From: an uncultured Algibacter sp.
Lineage (GTDB): Bacteria > Bacteroidota > Bacteroidia > Flavobacteriales > Flavobacteriaceae
Direction of reading: 5' to 3'
Assembly (NCBI RefSeq): GCF_947495675.1
Contig: NZ_CANLZX010000019.1
Coordinates: forward strand, 1 to 64,000
DNA: 64,000 bases
Shown: piece by piece, positions 9,163 to 19,300 of the stretch
How the letters are laid out: each line of letters opens with the position of its first letter
How positions within the stretch are numbered: the stretch's first letter is position 1
Made by a program: the position numbers and the translations under genes
Notes under the pieces: model-generated
The model's input: only the letters and a program-made list of their open reading frames with translations
Database searches by the model: none
What the model was told of the DNA's origin: nothing

Positions 9163-9663
9163 ATGAATAACCCAAACAAACATAAAAAGAATATCTCAAA
9201 ACTTCACAAAGAAAAACTTGGAATGGATATTCCCGATGATTTTTTTGCAAGTTCTAAGAAAACCATACTCAATGCAGTTATTCAAGAAGAAAAGCCTAAA
9301 CAAACTATTTTTTGGTTAACACCAAGATTTGCATATCCAATTGCTGCTAGCATTATTCTTGCTATTGCATTTACTTTTTGGATACAAAATAACAACTCAA
9401 ATAAATCAAATGAAATCACAAACACAAAATCTATTAAAACTAAAGATTCTAATCTTGATGATGACTTTTTGATTAGATCACTAATAGTTTCGGACTCTGA
9501 AATGGAAACTTATTTAGATAATTACCTAATTAATAGTATTGTTATAGAAGCGGAATTATCAGAACAACAATTAGAAAATATTTTTATTAATTCTGTAATT
9601 ATAGAGGATTCATTAATAGACAGTTATTTAGATAAAAGTTTAATTGAAAATATTGTGTTATAA
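9163..9663 (+). CDS. Single-pass membrane protein, putative anti-sigma factor, with C-terminal repeats
   Basis: A 166-residue protein. A short basic cytoplasmic part (1-50, with MDIPDDFFASSKKTI) precedes one transmembrane helix (about 56-74, AYPIAASIILAIAFTFWI). The periplasmic tail (98-166) is built from about three and a half repeats of 19-20 residues of form LDxxLIxSIVIEDSxxDxY, at 98-117, 118-136, 137-155 and 156-166. Position directly after an ECF sigma gene and this topology suggest an anti-sigma factor. No zinc or ASD motif is visible, so this rests on context. Confidence 0.6.
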   Translation: MNNPNKHKKNISKLHKEKLGMDIPDDFFASSKKTILNAVIQEEKPKQTIFWLTPRFAYPIAASIILAIAFTFWIQNNNSNKSNEITNTKSIKTKDSNLDDDFLIRSLIVSDSEMETYLDNYLINSIVIEAELSEQQLENIFINSVIIEDSLIDSYLDKSLIENIVL

Positions 9664-9687
9664 TTTCAAACTTTTTTGATTTTTTAG

Positions 9688-9704
9688 GTTCTAAGTAGTA
9701 GAAC
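9688..9704 (+). repeat. Inverted repeat ahead of the Spy-like gene
   Basis: GTTCTA, five bases, TAGAAC: a perfect 6-bp inverted repeat 28 bases before the start codon at 9733. It may be an operator or a leader hairpin. AGGGTCTAAGT before the sigma gene (about 8536) resembles its left half, which hints at a shared element in the operon. Confidence 0.4.
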
Positions 9705-9732
9705 AGTTTTAATAACATAAATAGTAGAAATC

Positions 9733-10290
9733 ATGAAAACAATATCGTTAAAAACCGTTATTGCATTATTCAGTTTAATAATGCTTTTAACAACAGGAAG
9801 CTCTCTTTTTGCTCAGGAAGATGATTATACACCTATCATGAATAAATTATCCCTACAACAAAGAGAAATGTTGCAAACACAACGCCAATTAATGTTAAAA
9901 AACCGAGAACAACTCAGAGCGTCTTTAACAGAAGAACAATTAGCTATTTTGCGAGACAAAACTCAAACTAAAGAACAGATTAGATTACGTTTGAGAAAAT
10001 CTTTTACCGATGCCCAAAATGACATGGTAAGAACTCAAGAACGCCAATTACGACAAGTAAGAGACCAATTTAGAGAATCTTGCACCCAAGAGCAAAGACA
10101 AATGTTGCAAGAACACATGAAACAAACCAGACAACAATCTGGTCAAGGTGAAATGAGAAATGGAGAAGGTTTTGGAGGTAATGGTGATAAAACCAGAAAT
10201 AATGATGGAACTCGTAATGGAAATGGAGCTGGAAATGGTAATTCTGGTGGAAATAGAAGTGGCGGCGGAAATGGAAATGGTGGAAGTTAA
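9733..10290 (+). CDS. Periplasmic Spy/CpxP-like Gln/Arg-rich protein with Gly/Asn tail
   Basis: A 185-residue exported protein: Sec signal peptide (about 1-27, ending SLFAQ), then a helical region (30-135) very rich in Gln, Arg and Glu with LTEEQLAILRDKTQTKEQ and FRESCTQEQRQMLQ, resembling the LTxxQ repeats of Spy/CpxP periplasmic chaperones. The last 45 residues are almost only Gly, Asn and Arg. Lying in the ECF sigma operon, it could be a stress chaperone or signal sensor. Function is inferred. Confidence 0.6.
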   Translation: MKTISLKTVIALFSLIMLLTTGSSLFAQEDDYTPIMNKLSLQQREMLQTQRQLMLKNREQLRASLTEEQLAILRDKTQTKEQIRLRLRKSFTDAQNDMVRTQERQLRQVRDQFRESCTQEQRQMLQEHMKQTRQQSGQGEMRNGEGFGGNGDKTRNNDGTRNGNGAGNGNSGGNRSGGGNGNGGS

Positions 10291-10302
10291 AATCTTATAA
10301 AG

Positions 10303-11202
10303 ATGAAAACTCTAACCTTTTTAAACAAACAAATTTTAGTTTTTTGGTTGCTGCTCTTAACGGTAGCAACCACTACTAACTTATATGCACAAGAGCCAAT
10401 AAAAGATGAAATCGATTTACTTCTTGACGAACTATTTTTTAATGACCAAGAATTTATTAATGATATTTTAAACTCTTTCAACACCAATAATTTTATATAC
10501 ACAAACTTATCATTTAATAGCAATACCTTTTTTACGGGTCGTGAATCTGGTATCAATCAATTTAATTTAGTTCCTCAAATATCCTATTATAGTGCTTCTG
10601 GTTTTAACATAAGTGTTTCTGGTATTTACTATGAAACCTTCAGCCCAAACTGGGATTTTACAAATGTTTCAGTTGGCTATTACAACACCTTAGGCAAAAA
10701 AAAATCTTTTAATTACAACATTGGTTACACCCGCTATTTTTATGCTAATGGTTGGGATGTTTTTACAAACTCCATTAGTTTAAGTTTAGGTTTAAGAAAT
10801 AATAAAAGAACTTTAGGAACAAAACTAACTACATCTTACCTATTTGGTACAGATCAATCATTTCAAATTATATCACGTAGTTATGCTAATTTAAATTTAG
10901 TAAAAGGGAAAAGCTATTCACTTAAATTTAGACCACAACTAAGTTTCATAATTGCTCAACAAACTACTGCACTAGAACAGTTAAATACTCAAGGCGAAGT
11001 CACTACAATTGAATATATTTATAATGACATATTTGATTTATTAAACACGCAGGTAAATATCCCTCTTAGTTTAGCAACCAAATCATGGGATTTTGAATTA
11101 GGCTATAATATTAATTTGCCCTCACGTTTAGAAACAGAACCTAAGCTAAGCACAACAGCATTTGTTAATTTATCCATAGGCTATTTAATTGATTTAAAAT
11201 AA
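10303..11202 (+). CDS. Probable outer-membrane beta-barrel protein
   Basis: A 299-residue exported protein with a signal peptide (1-30, ending LYAQ). After an acidic segment (DEIDLLLDELFF) the rest is alternating strands rich in aromatic residues (FNISVSGIYYETF, SFNYNIGYTRYFYANG) and ends LSIGYLIDLK, typical of outer-membrane barrels. It begins 12 bases after the Spy-like gene, so it is the last member of the ECF sigma operon. I do not recognise a named family. Confidence 0.6.
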   Translation: MKTLTFLNKQILVFWLLLLTVATTTNLYAQEPIKDEIDLLLDELFFNDQEFINDILNSFNTNNFIYTNLSFNSNTFFTGRESGINQFNLVPQISYYSASGFNISVSGIYYETFSPNWDFTNVSVGYYNTLGKKKSFNYNIGYTRYFYANGWDVFTNSISLSLGLRNNKRTLGTKLTTSYLFGTDQSFQIISRSYANLNLVKGKSYSLKFRPQLSFIIAQQTTALEQLNTQGEVTTIEYIYNDIFDLLNTQVNIPLSLATKSWDFELGYNINLPSRLETEPKLSTTAFVNLSIGYLIDLK

Positions 11203-11366
11203 ACCAAAGTGATTAAAATTAATAATATAAAATGTATTTAATAATTACATATTGTAATTGAAGTAAAACACAAGTTTTACCAAGTTTAACAACTTTATTT
11301 TTTTTAAAGTGAAATATTCAGCTAAAAAAGCATAAAGTTGTTAAATTTGATGAAATATTTAACTTC

Positions 11367-11762
11367 GTGGAACAACTAACACTTACAACCCCTGCCCTTT
11401 TATTTTCTGCAATATCTTTAATCATGCTTGCTTATACTAACAGATTTATAGCTTATGCTTCAATTATTAGAAGTTTACATGACAAATATTTACAACAAAA
11501 AGACGAGCATTTAATCAAACAAATAAAAAATTTAAAACAACGTCTTTATTTAACCCGTGCTATGCAAATTACTGGTATAACAAGTTTATTACTTTGTGTA
11601 TTAACTATGTTTTTAATTTATATACAGCTTCACATAGTGGCGATTTGGGTATTTGGAATAGCGCTTATATTGTTAATTATCTCTTTAGCACTTTTAATAA
11701 AAGAAATTCAAATATCTGTAAAAGCTCTAGAGCACCATATTAGTGATATTGAGAATGGTTAA
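11367..11762 (+). CDS. DUF2721 membrane protein
   Basis: A 131-residue membrane protein starting at GTG. The first residues (MEQLTLTTPALLFSAISLIM) match the usual DUF2721 start, and the only nearby ATG (11350) is out of frame, so GTG is preferred. It has an N-terminal hydrophobic helix with LLAYTNRF-like ending, a basic loop, and two helices at about 67-112. Function unknown. It converges with and overlaps the sterol desaturase gene by 4 bases. Confidence 0.8.
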   Translation: MEQLTLTTPALLFSAISLIMLAYTNRFIAYASIIRSLHDKYLQQKDEHLIKQIKNLKQRLYLTRAMQITGITSLLLCVLTMFLIYIQLHIVAIWVFGIALILLIISLALLIKEIQISVKALEHHISDIENG

Positions 11763-12598
11763 TTTTCGCTCTCAAAAGAAGTTGGCTTTTGATATTTTTG
11801 AAATGGCTGAAGCAGTAAACTTTTAATCTTACCATTTTCTTCTTCATTTGGAAACACATCAACACCATAAACAATCTTATCGGTATCTAACTCCATGTAT
11901 GTACCAAAAAGTCTATCCCAAACCGAAAATATATTACCGTAATTAGAATCTGTATATGGCATTTTGTGATGATGATGTACCTTGTGCATGTTAGGAGAAA
12001 CAATGACATAGCTTAAAAGTTTATCAACTTTTTTAGGTAATTTAATATTTGCATGATTAAACTGCGTTGCTACTACAGATAATGATTGATATAGTAATAC
12101 AAGAGCAATTGGTGTGCCTACAATAAAAATTCCAGCTAACGTAAACACGTAACGAATTACACTCTCTAGTGGATGATGCCTATTGGCCGTTGTTGTATCT
12201 ACATTATGATCAGAATGATGTACTAAATGTACCATCCAAAGCGGTTTTACCTTATGCTCAATTAAGTGAGGTAAATACGCCCCAATACAATCAATTAAAA
12301 AGACGCCTAGAATTCCGTATAACCAAATAGGCATTTCTGGCAACCAATTTAAAATACCAAAATTATTTGCCATAACCCAATCTGAAGATTTTAAAAATAA
12401 AAATGCTAATGGCAAATTAACCAATATGGTTGTTAGTGTAAAAAAAATATTAGGAATGGCATGCTTCCATTTTTTGTAATTAAATCCAATTAAAGGCACA
12501 ATACCTTCTAATATCCAAAAAAAGGTTAAGCCTCCAACAATAATAAATGCTCTGTGGTGTGTTGGTATGGTCTCAAAATAGTTTAAAATAGTTTCCAA
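11759..12598 (-). CDS. Sterol desaturase / fatty acid hydroxylase family protein
   Basis: A 279-residue integral membrane di-iron enzyme. The histidine clusters that bind iron are present: HLIEHKVKPLW (about 111), HLVHHSDHNVD (about 124), HANIKL, and HKVHHHHKMPYTDSNYGN near the C-terminus. Hydrophobic helices lie between them. The family hydroxylates or desaturates lipids with O2. The lipid substrate is not known; flavobacterial members are often linked to ornithine lipids or carotenoids, but no such partner is next to it. Confidence 0.88.
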   Translation of the reverse strand: METILNYFETIPTHHRAFIIVGGLTFFWILEGIVPLIGFNYKKWKHAIPNIFFTLTTILVNLPLAFLFLKSSDWVMANNFGILNWLPEMPIWLYGILGVFLIDCIGAYLPHLIEHKVKPLWMVHLVHHSDHNVDTTTANRHHPLESVIRYVFTLAGIFIVGTPIALVLLYQSLSVVATQFNHANIKLPKKVDKLLSYVIVSPNMHKVHHHHKMPYTDSNYGNIFSVWDRLFGTYMELDTDKIVYGVDVFPNEEENGKIKSLLLQPFQKYQKPTSFESEN

Positions 12599-12622
12599 AT
12601 GATTAGTTTTTCTCTAAATATA

Positions 12623-13114
12623 CTACTTTATTTTTTCCTTCATGGCTTCAACAATATTGAAAGCTGCAGGGCAAATTACTACATTCTTTAAGGTTAGATT
12701 AGAAATTTGCTGAAACTTTTTTCTGTCTGTATGCGGAAATTCTCTGCAAGCTTTTGGGCGAACATCATAAATAGAACAATAATTATCTTCTCCTAAAAAC
12801 GTACATGGTACACTTTGTAACACATAATCATTGTCCTCATCTAAACGTAAAAATTGCGTAATAAATTGCTGTGTTTTCATTTTAAAATGTTTAGCAATTC
12901 TATCTACATCTTTATCTGTAAATAAAGGTCCTGTAGTTTTACAACAGTTTGCACATTCTAAACAATCTGTTCGCTCGAATTCTTCTTCATGCAAATCTTG
13001 CATGATGTAATCTAAATTTTTTGGCGGCTTCTTTTTTAACTTTGCAAAGAATTTTTTGTTCTCGTTATGTTTATCTTTGGCCAGCTTTGGAAGCTTATTT
13101 ATAATGTCTTGCAT
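12623..13114 (-). CDS. YkgJ-type cysteine-cluster protein
   Basis: A 163-residue protein with the metal-binding pattern of the YkgJ family: CLECANCC (about 56-63), a Cys in VPCTFLGEDNYCSIYDVRPK, and CREFP. The family is proposed to bind Zn or an Fe-S cluster; its role is unclear. The N-terminus is Lys-rich. It lies 24 bases after the sterol desaturase gene start on the same strand, so the two may be cotranscribed. Confidence 0.85.
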   Translation of the reverse strand: MQDIINKLPKLAKDKHNENKKFFAKLKKKPPKNLDYIMQDLHEEEFERTDCLECANCCKTTGPLFTDKDVDRIAKHFKMKTQQFITQFLRLDEDNDYVLQSVPCTFLGEDNYCSIYDVRPKACREFPHTDRKKFQQISNLTLKNVVICPAAFNIVEAMKEKIK

Positions 13115-13217
13115 GGTGTAAAATTAGACAATTAGATTTATTTAGACTCTTAGATTAGTTAGATTTTAATATCGCTAAGGTATTAATCTATGAAATTTTA
13201 AACTTATAATTTTTATA

Positions 13218-13916
13218 ATGAAAGATCTTTTCGGGAAAGCTTTATTAGATTACCAAAACGGAAATTATTCTGAAGATATTATCACTTCAACAAACATTTC
13301 TGATGAAGATGTCTTGCCACTTCCCTATTTATTTAGAGATTTTAAAGATATGCCCGAATTGGAACAAAAAGCCTTAAAACTCTGCAAGGGTTCTGTTTTA
13401 GATGTTGGTTGTGGCTCTGGAAGTCATAGTTTATACCTTCAAGAAAAGGGTTTTAATGTTAAAGCTATTGATATTTCCAAAGGTGCCATTAAAGTTTGCA
13501 AACAGCGTGGTGTTTTAAATACTGAAGTTTTAAATATTTTAAATGAAAAGGAAATATTTGATACCATTTTACTTTTAATGAATGGTACAGGTATTTTTCA
13601 AGAATTGACTCAAGTTTCAAAACACTTATCTCATTTAAAAAGCCTTTTAAAACCTAACGGACAAATTTTAATTGATTCTTCTGATATTAAATATATGTAC
13701 GAAGATGAAGATGGTGGCTATTGGATGGATATGAACTCTAGTTATTATGGCGAACTAGATTATTTTTTGTCTTATAAAGGTGAAAAAGAATCACCAATGA
13801 AATGGTTGTATTTAGATTTTGAAACTTTAAAATTGGCTTGTGAATCGGTTGGATTACAATGCGAATTGGTTATGGAGGGTGAGCATTTTGATTATTTGGC
13901 GCAGTTATCATTATAA
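13218..13916 (+). CDS. Class I SAM-dependent methyltransferase
   Basis: A 232-residue enzyme with the SAM motif VLDVGCGSGSHSLYLQEKGF (about 60-79) and motif II VKAIDIS (about 81-87). The first 55 residues hold an extra domain with LPLPYLFRDFKDMPELEQKA. Substrate is unknown. It converges with the minus-strand gene at 13892 and overlaps its end by 25 bases. Confidence 0.85.
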   Translation: MKDLFGKALLDYQNGNYSEDIITSTNISDEDVLPLPYLFRDFKDMPELEQKALKLCKGSVLDVGCGSGSHSLYLQEKGFNVKAIDISKGAIKVCKQRGVLNTEVLNILNEKEIFDTILLLMNGTGIFQELTQVSKHLSHLKSLLKPNGQILIDSSDIKYMYEDEDGGYWMDMNSSYYGELDYFLSYKGEKESPMKWLYLDFETLKLACESVGLQCELVMEGEHFDYLAQLSL

Positions 13917-14539
13917 TAATTAACTATAAGTTCTAAATCGTCCTTTTTAAGTTCTTCACTCTCAATTTTAGATATTAAACTTGGGCAATCATAAAAATAT
14001 TCAATTGTTCTTTTCTTAAAAGATTTACGTTTATATGCATAATTAATTGGAATAGCACTTTCATTTTCTCGGATTAATAATATTTCCTCAGTATAATTAC
14101 GTGCAACTCCAGCACCAGATATCTTTTTCTTAGCCAATTTAATTTTTCCATCAATAATTAGTTCAGCAAACCCTGTTTTAGTTTTATTTAAACTTTTATA
14201 TATAGGAATAAAAATCGCCTTTCTTTTTATCCTTTTTCCTTTCTTTTTGTAATCTAAATCAAAAATAACTTTCTTTATTTCTTCTGTATCAAACTTAGTA
14301 CTTCTTCTTTCATTACCTTCCAAAAATCTTAAGTATTCTTTATTTCCAACTCTTATTGAAAATGAAGTTAATCCCTTTTCATCAGGATATTCTGTTCTAT
14401 TCATCGACATTGATAGTCTTGCTCTTCCAATTAAAACTTCTCCCGTTTGCAAAAATACTTTAGCTGGTTTCCAATCATTATATTGAGCATTTATAACAAT
14501 TGAAAATAAAAAAAAGATAATAGTTATAATCTGCTTCAT
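13892..14539 (-). CDS. Exported hypothetical protein
   Basis: About 215 residues from the preferred start at 14539 (MKQIITIIFFLFSIVINAQ, a clean signal peptide); an in-frame ATG at 14563 would add 8 residues and spoil the signal. The mature part is basic and beta-rich (VFLQTGEVLIGRARL, EYLRFLEGNERRSTKFDTEE). I do not recognise a family. It lies directly after the outer-membrane barrel gene on the same strand. Confidence 0.6.
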   Translation of the reverse strand: MKQIITIIFFLFSIVINAQYNDWKPAKVFLQTGEVLIGRARLSMSMNRTEYPDEKGLTSFSIRVGNKEYLRFLEGNERRSTKFDTEEIKKVIFDLDYKKKGKRIKRKAIFIPIYKSLNKTKTGFAELIIDGKIKLAKKKISGAGVARNYTEEILLIRENESAIPINYAYKRKSFKKRTIEYFYDCPSLISKIESEELKKDDLELIVNYYNDNCAK

Positions 14540-14552
14540 TAAAATATTGATA

Positions 14553-16277
14553 TTAAAAATCAAACTTATAAGTAGCTCCAGCTAAAAACTGAATGCTTTG
14601 TACAGGAAAGTTTTGCCATTTCTGGTAAGCATTATTAGCTATGTTATTAGCTTTAGCATAAACTGAGAATTGCTCGTTTACATGATAACCAACATGTGCA
14701 TTTGCATCAAAATAACTATCTAAAACAACTGTAAAAGGCGATGTAATGGTTCCATTATTCAAGTAAAATTGATCTTTACGCTCACCTATATAATAGAGGT
14801 TTGCACCTGCAAACCAATTCTCGTCTATTTGATAATCTAAAAACAGAGATCCTTTAATATCTGGCAAATTCCATGCTTCAGCTTCGTCATCTGTAGAATA
14901 GCTAAAATATTCGGCTTTAATACCTAATTTGAAATTTCTATTTACATCCATATTTATTTCTCCAGCTACACCAAAGGTTTCTGTATCATCGTAAACCATG
15001 CCGAAAGAATTTCCATAGGTATAATCTTCGCTTGTTAAAGTAATCTCATTATTTCTAAAAAGTGCTTTGTTTCTATCTGCTATGTAACTCCCACTAACAT
15101 TGTAACTCATATTACTAGATAGTTTTCCTTTTAAACCAACATAAGCGTTGTATAATTGGTCTGTTGGTGCAATAAATAATGTTGGTGAAACAAACGGATT
15201 TTCGTTTGCAAATCCATAATAAGAATTCTGTATTAAATCGCCTTTTATACCTCCATAAGCAATCAATACATCATTTACTAATCTGTAAGTAGCAGAAATG
15301 TTTGGGTATACATAAAAATTATTATCGCCAGATTCTTTATCGTTTAAATAATATAAAGACACACCTAAGTTAACGGTTAAATCGTCTTGTTTTAATTGGT
15401 AAGTTGGTGAGAGTCCTATTTGGAAATTACCATAATTTAACTCATTTGTTGTTTCGTAATTTCTATCAAAAGCACCACCTAAATAGTCTATTTTAAAATC
15501 GGTCGATATTTCTACATCATTAATTGGCACATCTACTTTAGCTTTAGCAATAAATCTATTTTCTCCAGAACCTTTATTGTCTGTAAAGCGTCTAAAAAAG
15601 AAACTTCCTGAGTTTATATAAGTGTCTTCAAAAGTAATATCACCACCAAAATGTGCATCAAAAAAAGAATGATCTACCTCTATATTATTAGTTTGAGCTT
15701 GTGCTATTTGAGATTCTGGCACACCATACCAATTATACATTTGATGCTGAAAACCAGCTTCAACATTCCATGCCAAATCTCTTAACCTACTTGAATAATT
15801 AAGGTTAATTTTTGAGTTAGAAAAATTATCATCGAATTCTAAACCTTCAATGCCTCCAGCAGATGAGTGATGACTTACATAGCCACCAATACTTTCGTTT
15901 CTACTAATGGCATGGTTTAGGTACACTTCGCCTAAAATGGTAGTGTAGCTACCAACACCTAACGTAGCATAATTATCATATAATTTTGTTGGTGCTCGTT
16001 TCTCTACAACAGCTGCTTTGCCCTTTGCAGGTGTAAAGGTTGATGCTACAGGAAATGAAAAAATATTATATTGAATATCCTTTTTTGTTTCTGTAGTTTC
16101 ATCATCTAAAGAGGGTACTTCTTTAACTTTAAAAGCATCAGATATTGTAGGCACATATGGCTTAATAACATCTATTACGCCTGTATTTATAGTATCATTT
16201 TTAGTTCTTTGTGAAAACCCAAATGTAATACTTAACAAAAAAATTCCTGTGAAAATATATTTTATTTGCTTGCGCAT
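14553..16277 (-). CDS. Outer-membrane beta-barrel protein, TonB-receptor-like
   Basis: A 574-residue protein with a signal peptide (about 1-22, ending FGFS) and a long run of amphipathic strands ending in GATYKFDF, the aromatic C-terminus typical of outer-membrane barrels. There is no plug domain and no TonB box that I can see, so it is shorter than a true TonB-dependent receptor. It lies directly after the large TPR gene; such pairs in Bacteroidota suggest an envelope assembly or uptake complex. Substrate unknown. Confidence 0.75.
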   Translation of the reverse strand: MRKQIKYIFTGIFLLSITFGFSQRTKNDTINTGVIDVIKPYVPTISDAFKVKEVPSLDDETTETKKDIQYNIFSFPVASTFTPAKGKAAVVEKRAPTKLYDNYATLGVGSYTTILGEVYLNHAISRNESIGGYVSHHSSAGGIEGLEFDDNFSNSKINLNYSSRLRDLAWNVEAGFQHQMYNWYGVPESQIAQAQTNNIEVDHSFFDAHFGGDITFEDTYINSGSFFFRRFTDNKGSGENRFIAKAKVDVPINDVEISTDFKIDYLGGAFDRNYETTNELNYGNFQIGLSPTYQLKQDDLTVNLGVSLYYLNDKESGDNNFYVYPNISATYRLVNDVLIAYGGIKGDLIQNSYYGFANENPFVSPTLFIAPTDQLYNAYVGLKGKLSSNMSYNVSGSYIADRNKALFRNNEITLTSEDYTYGNSFGMVYDDTETFGVAGEINMDVNRNFKLGIKAEYFSYSTDDEAEAWNLPDIKGSLFLDYQIDENWFAGANLYYIGERKDQFYLNNGTITSPFTVVLDSYFDANAHVGYHVNEQFSVYAKANNIANNAYQKWQNFPVQSIQFLAGATYKFDF

Positions 16278-16353
16278 ATGTATAGTTTTTTGATTATTGA
16301 TTGATGAAATGCTTATACCTTAATTAGCATAACATTTTTATCTTTTATTAAAA

Positions 16354-19300
16354 TTAATCTTCTGGTACAATTGATGAATTTGTTTTTGCTTCTTCCCTTT
16401 TTATTTTACTAAGTTCTGCTTTAGCTTCTGAAACAACATCGTCAAATTCTGGAAAATTTTGGATAACACTTTCTAAAATATAAGTGGCTTGAAAAGCATC
16501 GTTTAAAGCGTAATAATTCTTAGCCATTAACACCAAACCTTTTGCACTAAAGTATTTATATCCAGAAAAATCTTTAGCTAATCTTTGCACAGATATATTT
16601 GATGCTTCATGCTTACCTTCTTTATTTTTAAAATAGGCATTATAATATAAAGCTTCGGCTGCTGTTTCTCCTGTTGCAACACGCTCAACATTAGCATATG
16701 CTGTTTTTGCTTTAGTCTCATCGCCTGTTTTTATTGCAGATCGGGCAATAATTATATGGGCATCACTCTTAATTTTATTGTCAATTGTAGAGCTTGTTAA
16801 AACTTTTTCAGCATAAGCAACCGCTTCGTTATAGTTTTCTAATTGATAATTTGCTTTCATTAAATTAGATTGTGCAAATACAATATTTTGCGGATAGTTT
16901 GCTTCTGCTTCTAAACGTTTTAAAATTGGTATGGCTTTATTCCAGCTTTTGCTTTCTAAATAAAATTGAGATAAACGCGATAAAGCTTCTTCTGTAAATT
17001 CATTATTACTGGCATCTGCAACATACTTATAATGTGGTGCAGCGTTTTCTAACAAATCTTTTTTGTAATATAATTGTGCTACATAAAAATGCGATTGCAA
17101 AGCATGTATACCATTTGGGAATTGATTTAAATATCCATTAAACTGTTTTATTGCCTTATCTGTATTGTTATCTAAATATTGTTTTTCTGCTGCTTCGTAA
17201 GTAGCATTATCCAAATCGGCATCTGTTACTTCTACATAATCTAATTGCTTTACCCAATTAGCATAATCGTCTACACGACCTAAGTCTATATATATTAGCC
17301 TAGCAGTTGATACAGCTTGAACAGCTTCTGGTGTTCCTGGATAATCGCCTGCTACTTTTTTAAATTTGGTTAAAGCAAGCTCGTTTTCACTTCCGTTGTA
17401 ATACACTAAACCTTGGCGCAATAATGCTTTTGGTACGAACGAACTCATTCTATACTCACTACTTAACTGATTGTAGGCCTTCATGGCTTTATCTGTTTTA
17501 TTAGCTTTCACATAAGAGTTACCTAATTCATAAAGCGCATCATCTCTTAATTTTGATTTATTATACTCTGAAATAAATTGCTCTAATTCTGTTATTTTCT
17601 TAGATGTATTACCTGCATAACCAATACTAATTGCTTTTTGAAATGCCGGATAATCTGAGTCTATTTCATTTAATTGAATGGCTTTTTCGTAAGCTGATAT
17701 AGCACTTTGATATTGGCTAGAAACAAAATGGCCATCGCCTAAACGCAAATAAGCATCATTTAACCTTACCTTATCATTTCCATTATTTGCTATAAATTGA
17801 TTAAAGTGTTCTGTAGCTTTTCCATAATTTTTTAATTTGAAATATGTGTAAGCTAAATTATAATCTAGGTTTTCTATTTCTGGAGTAATTAAACCTCCTG
17901 TTTGTTGCTTAAATTGTTTAAAACCAATTAAAGCATCGTCGTAATTAGTTAAATTATAATCTGCTTCGGCCTTCCAAAAGGTTGCTCTAGCTGTATATTT
18001 TTGGTCTTGAGATTCTTTTAAAGAGGCATCAAAAAGGGATTCGGCTTCTTGATAGCTACCTTCATTATACAACTCTAACCCTCTATAAAATGCTACTTTT
18101 TGATAAGCTACCTTATTTTCAAAACTATTTTTATTTTCTAATAAGTTTAAAGCTTCTTTGTAATTTTTTGAAGTAATGTAAGAATCAATTAAAAGCGTTT
18201 CAATTTCTTCTTTGTAACTAGTATCTGGATATTTATCTAAATAACCTGCTAAAACTTGGGGTGCCGATTGGTATGGGTTACCAATTTCATAACTAATTTT
18301 TGCATAATTTAACCAGGCATCTTCTTGAATTTTTAAATCAAAATTCATTTGTGATGCATTTCTAAACGCATTTAAAGCTTCTTGTTTTTTATCTAATTTA
18401 ATATAACTTTCTCCTAAATGATAATAGGCATTTTGAGCTATACTGTTTTTGCCTCCTACAATTTTATTGAATTCTGAAATAGCGTTTTCGTAATCCTTTT
18501 GTTTGTAATACGCATAACCTAATTGATAAAAATCGGTATTATTCCACTTTCCCCTTTTACCTTTATAAGCTGTTAAATACGGGATAGCTTCGGCATATTT
18601 CTCTAAATTAAAGTAACTTTCACCTATAATTTTAGAAAGCTCAGAAACTTCATTTTCATCACTATTTTCTATGCGTTCTTTAGCCAACTCAATAGCCTTA
18701 TCAAACTTTCCTAATTTAAAGTTTAAATCGGCTTGATAGTAAGATAGTTTTTCTTTGTAACGCTCTTGGTCGCTTACTTGTTCGAAATACTCGTTGGCTC
18801 TATCATAATCATCGCCTTCATAAGCCATAAAACCAATGTAATATTTAGCTTGTGATCCATACTCTTGCGAAGTCTCTACTTTACTTAAATACTTTTTAGC
18901 ATCTTTATATTGTTTGGTTGTAAAAGCCGTATAGCCATTATTAAAATAGAATTTTTCACGCTCTTTTTTGCCTAAAGCTTCTTCATCAACTTTATTGTAC
19001 CATTTTCTAGCATAAGCATATTTTGAGTTCTCAAAGTAATAGTCGGCAACATCAACAAAAGCAGTATTTTTTTTTGTACTTGTTGGATATTCTTTTACAA
19101 AATCTTCAATTAATTGATCGGCATTTTGCTGGTTTAATCTTACTGCACAATTTGCAATATAATAGGCGCAATTTGATTGCAAAATAACTTCATCTGCTGT
19201 TTTTTTTATCGTACTAAACAATGACTGCGCAGCTTGATATTGCTGGTTATTATAAAGCGTTAATGCTTTTTGATAATCAACTAAACTACTTGTATAAGTA

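Noticed and set aside
10287..10556. 89-codon minus-strand frame over the barrel protein gene
   Set aside because: It lies inside a gene with a good signal peptide and barrel pattern on the other strand; it has no coding signs.
13218..13916. Possible UbiG/UbiE assignment of the methyltransferase
   Set aside because: Only the SAM motifs are clear; the substrate part does not match either closely enough.
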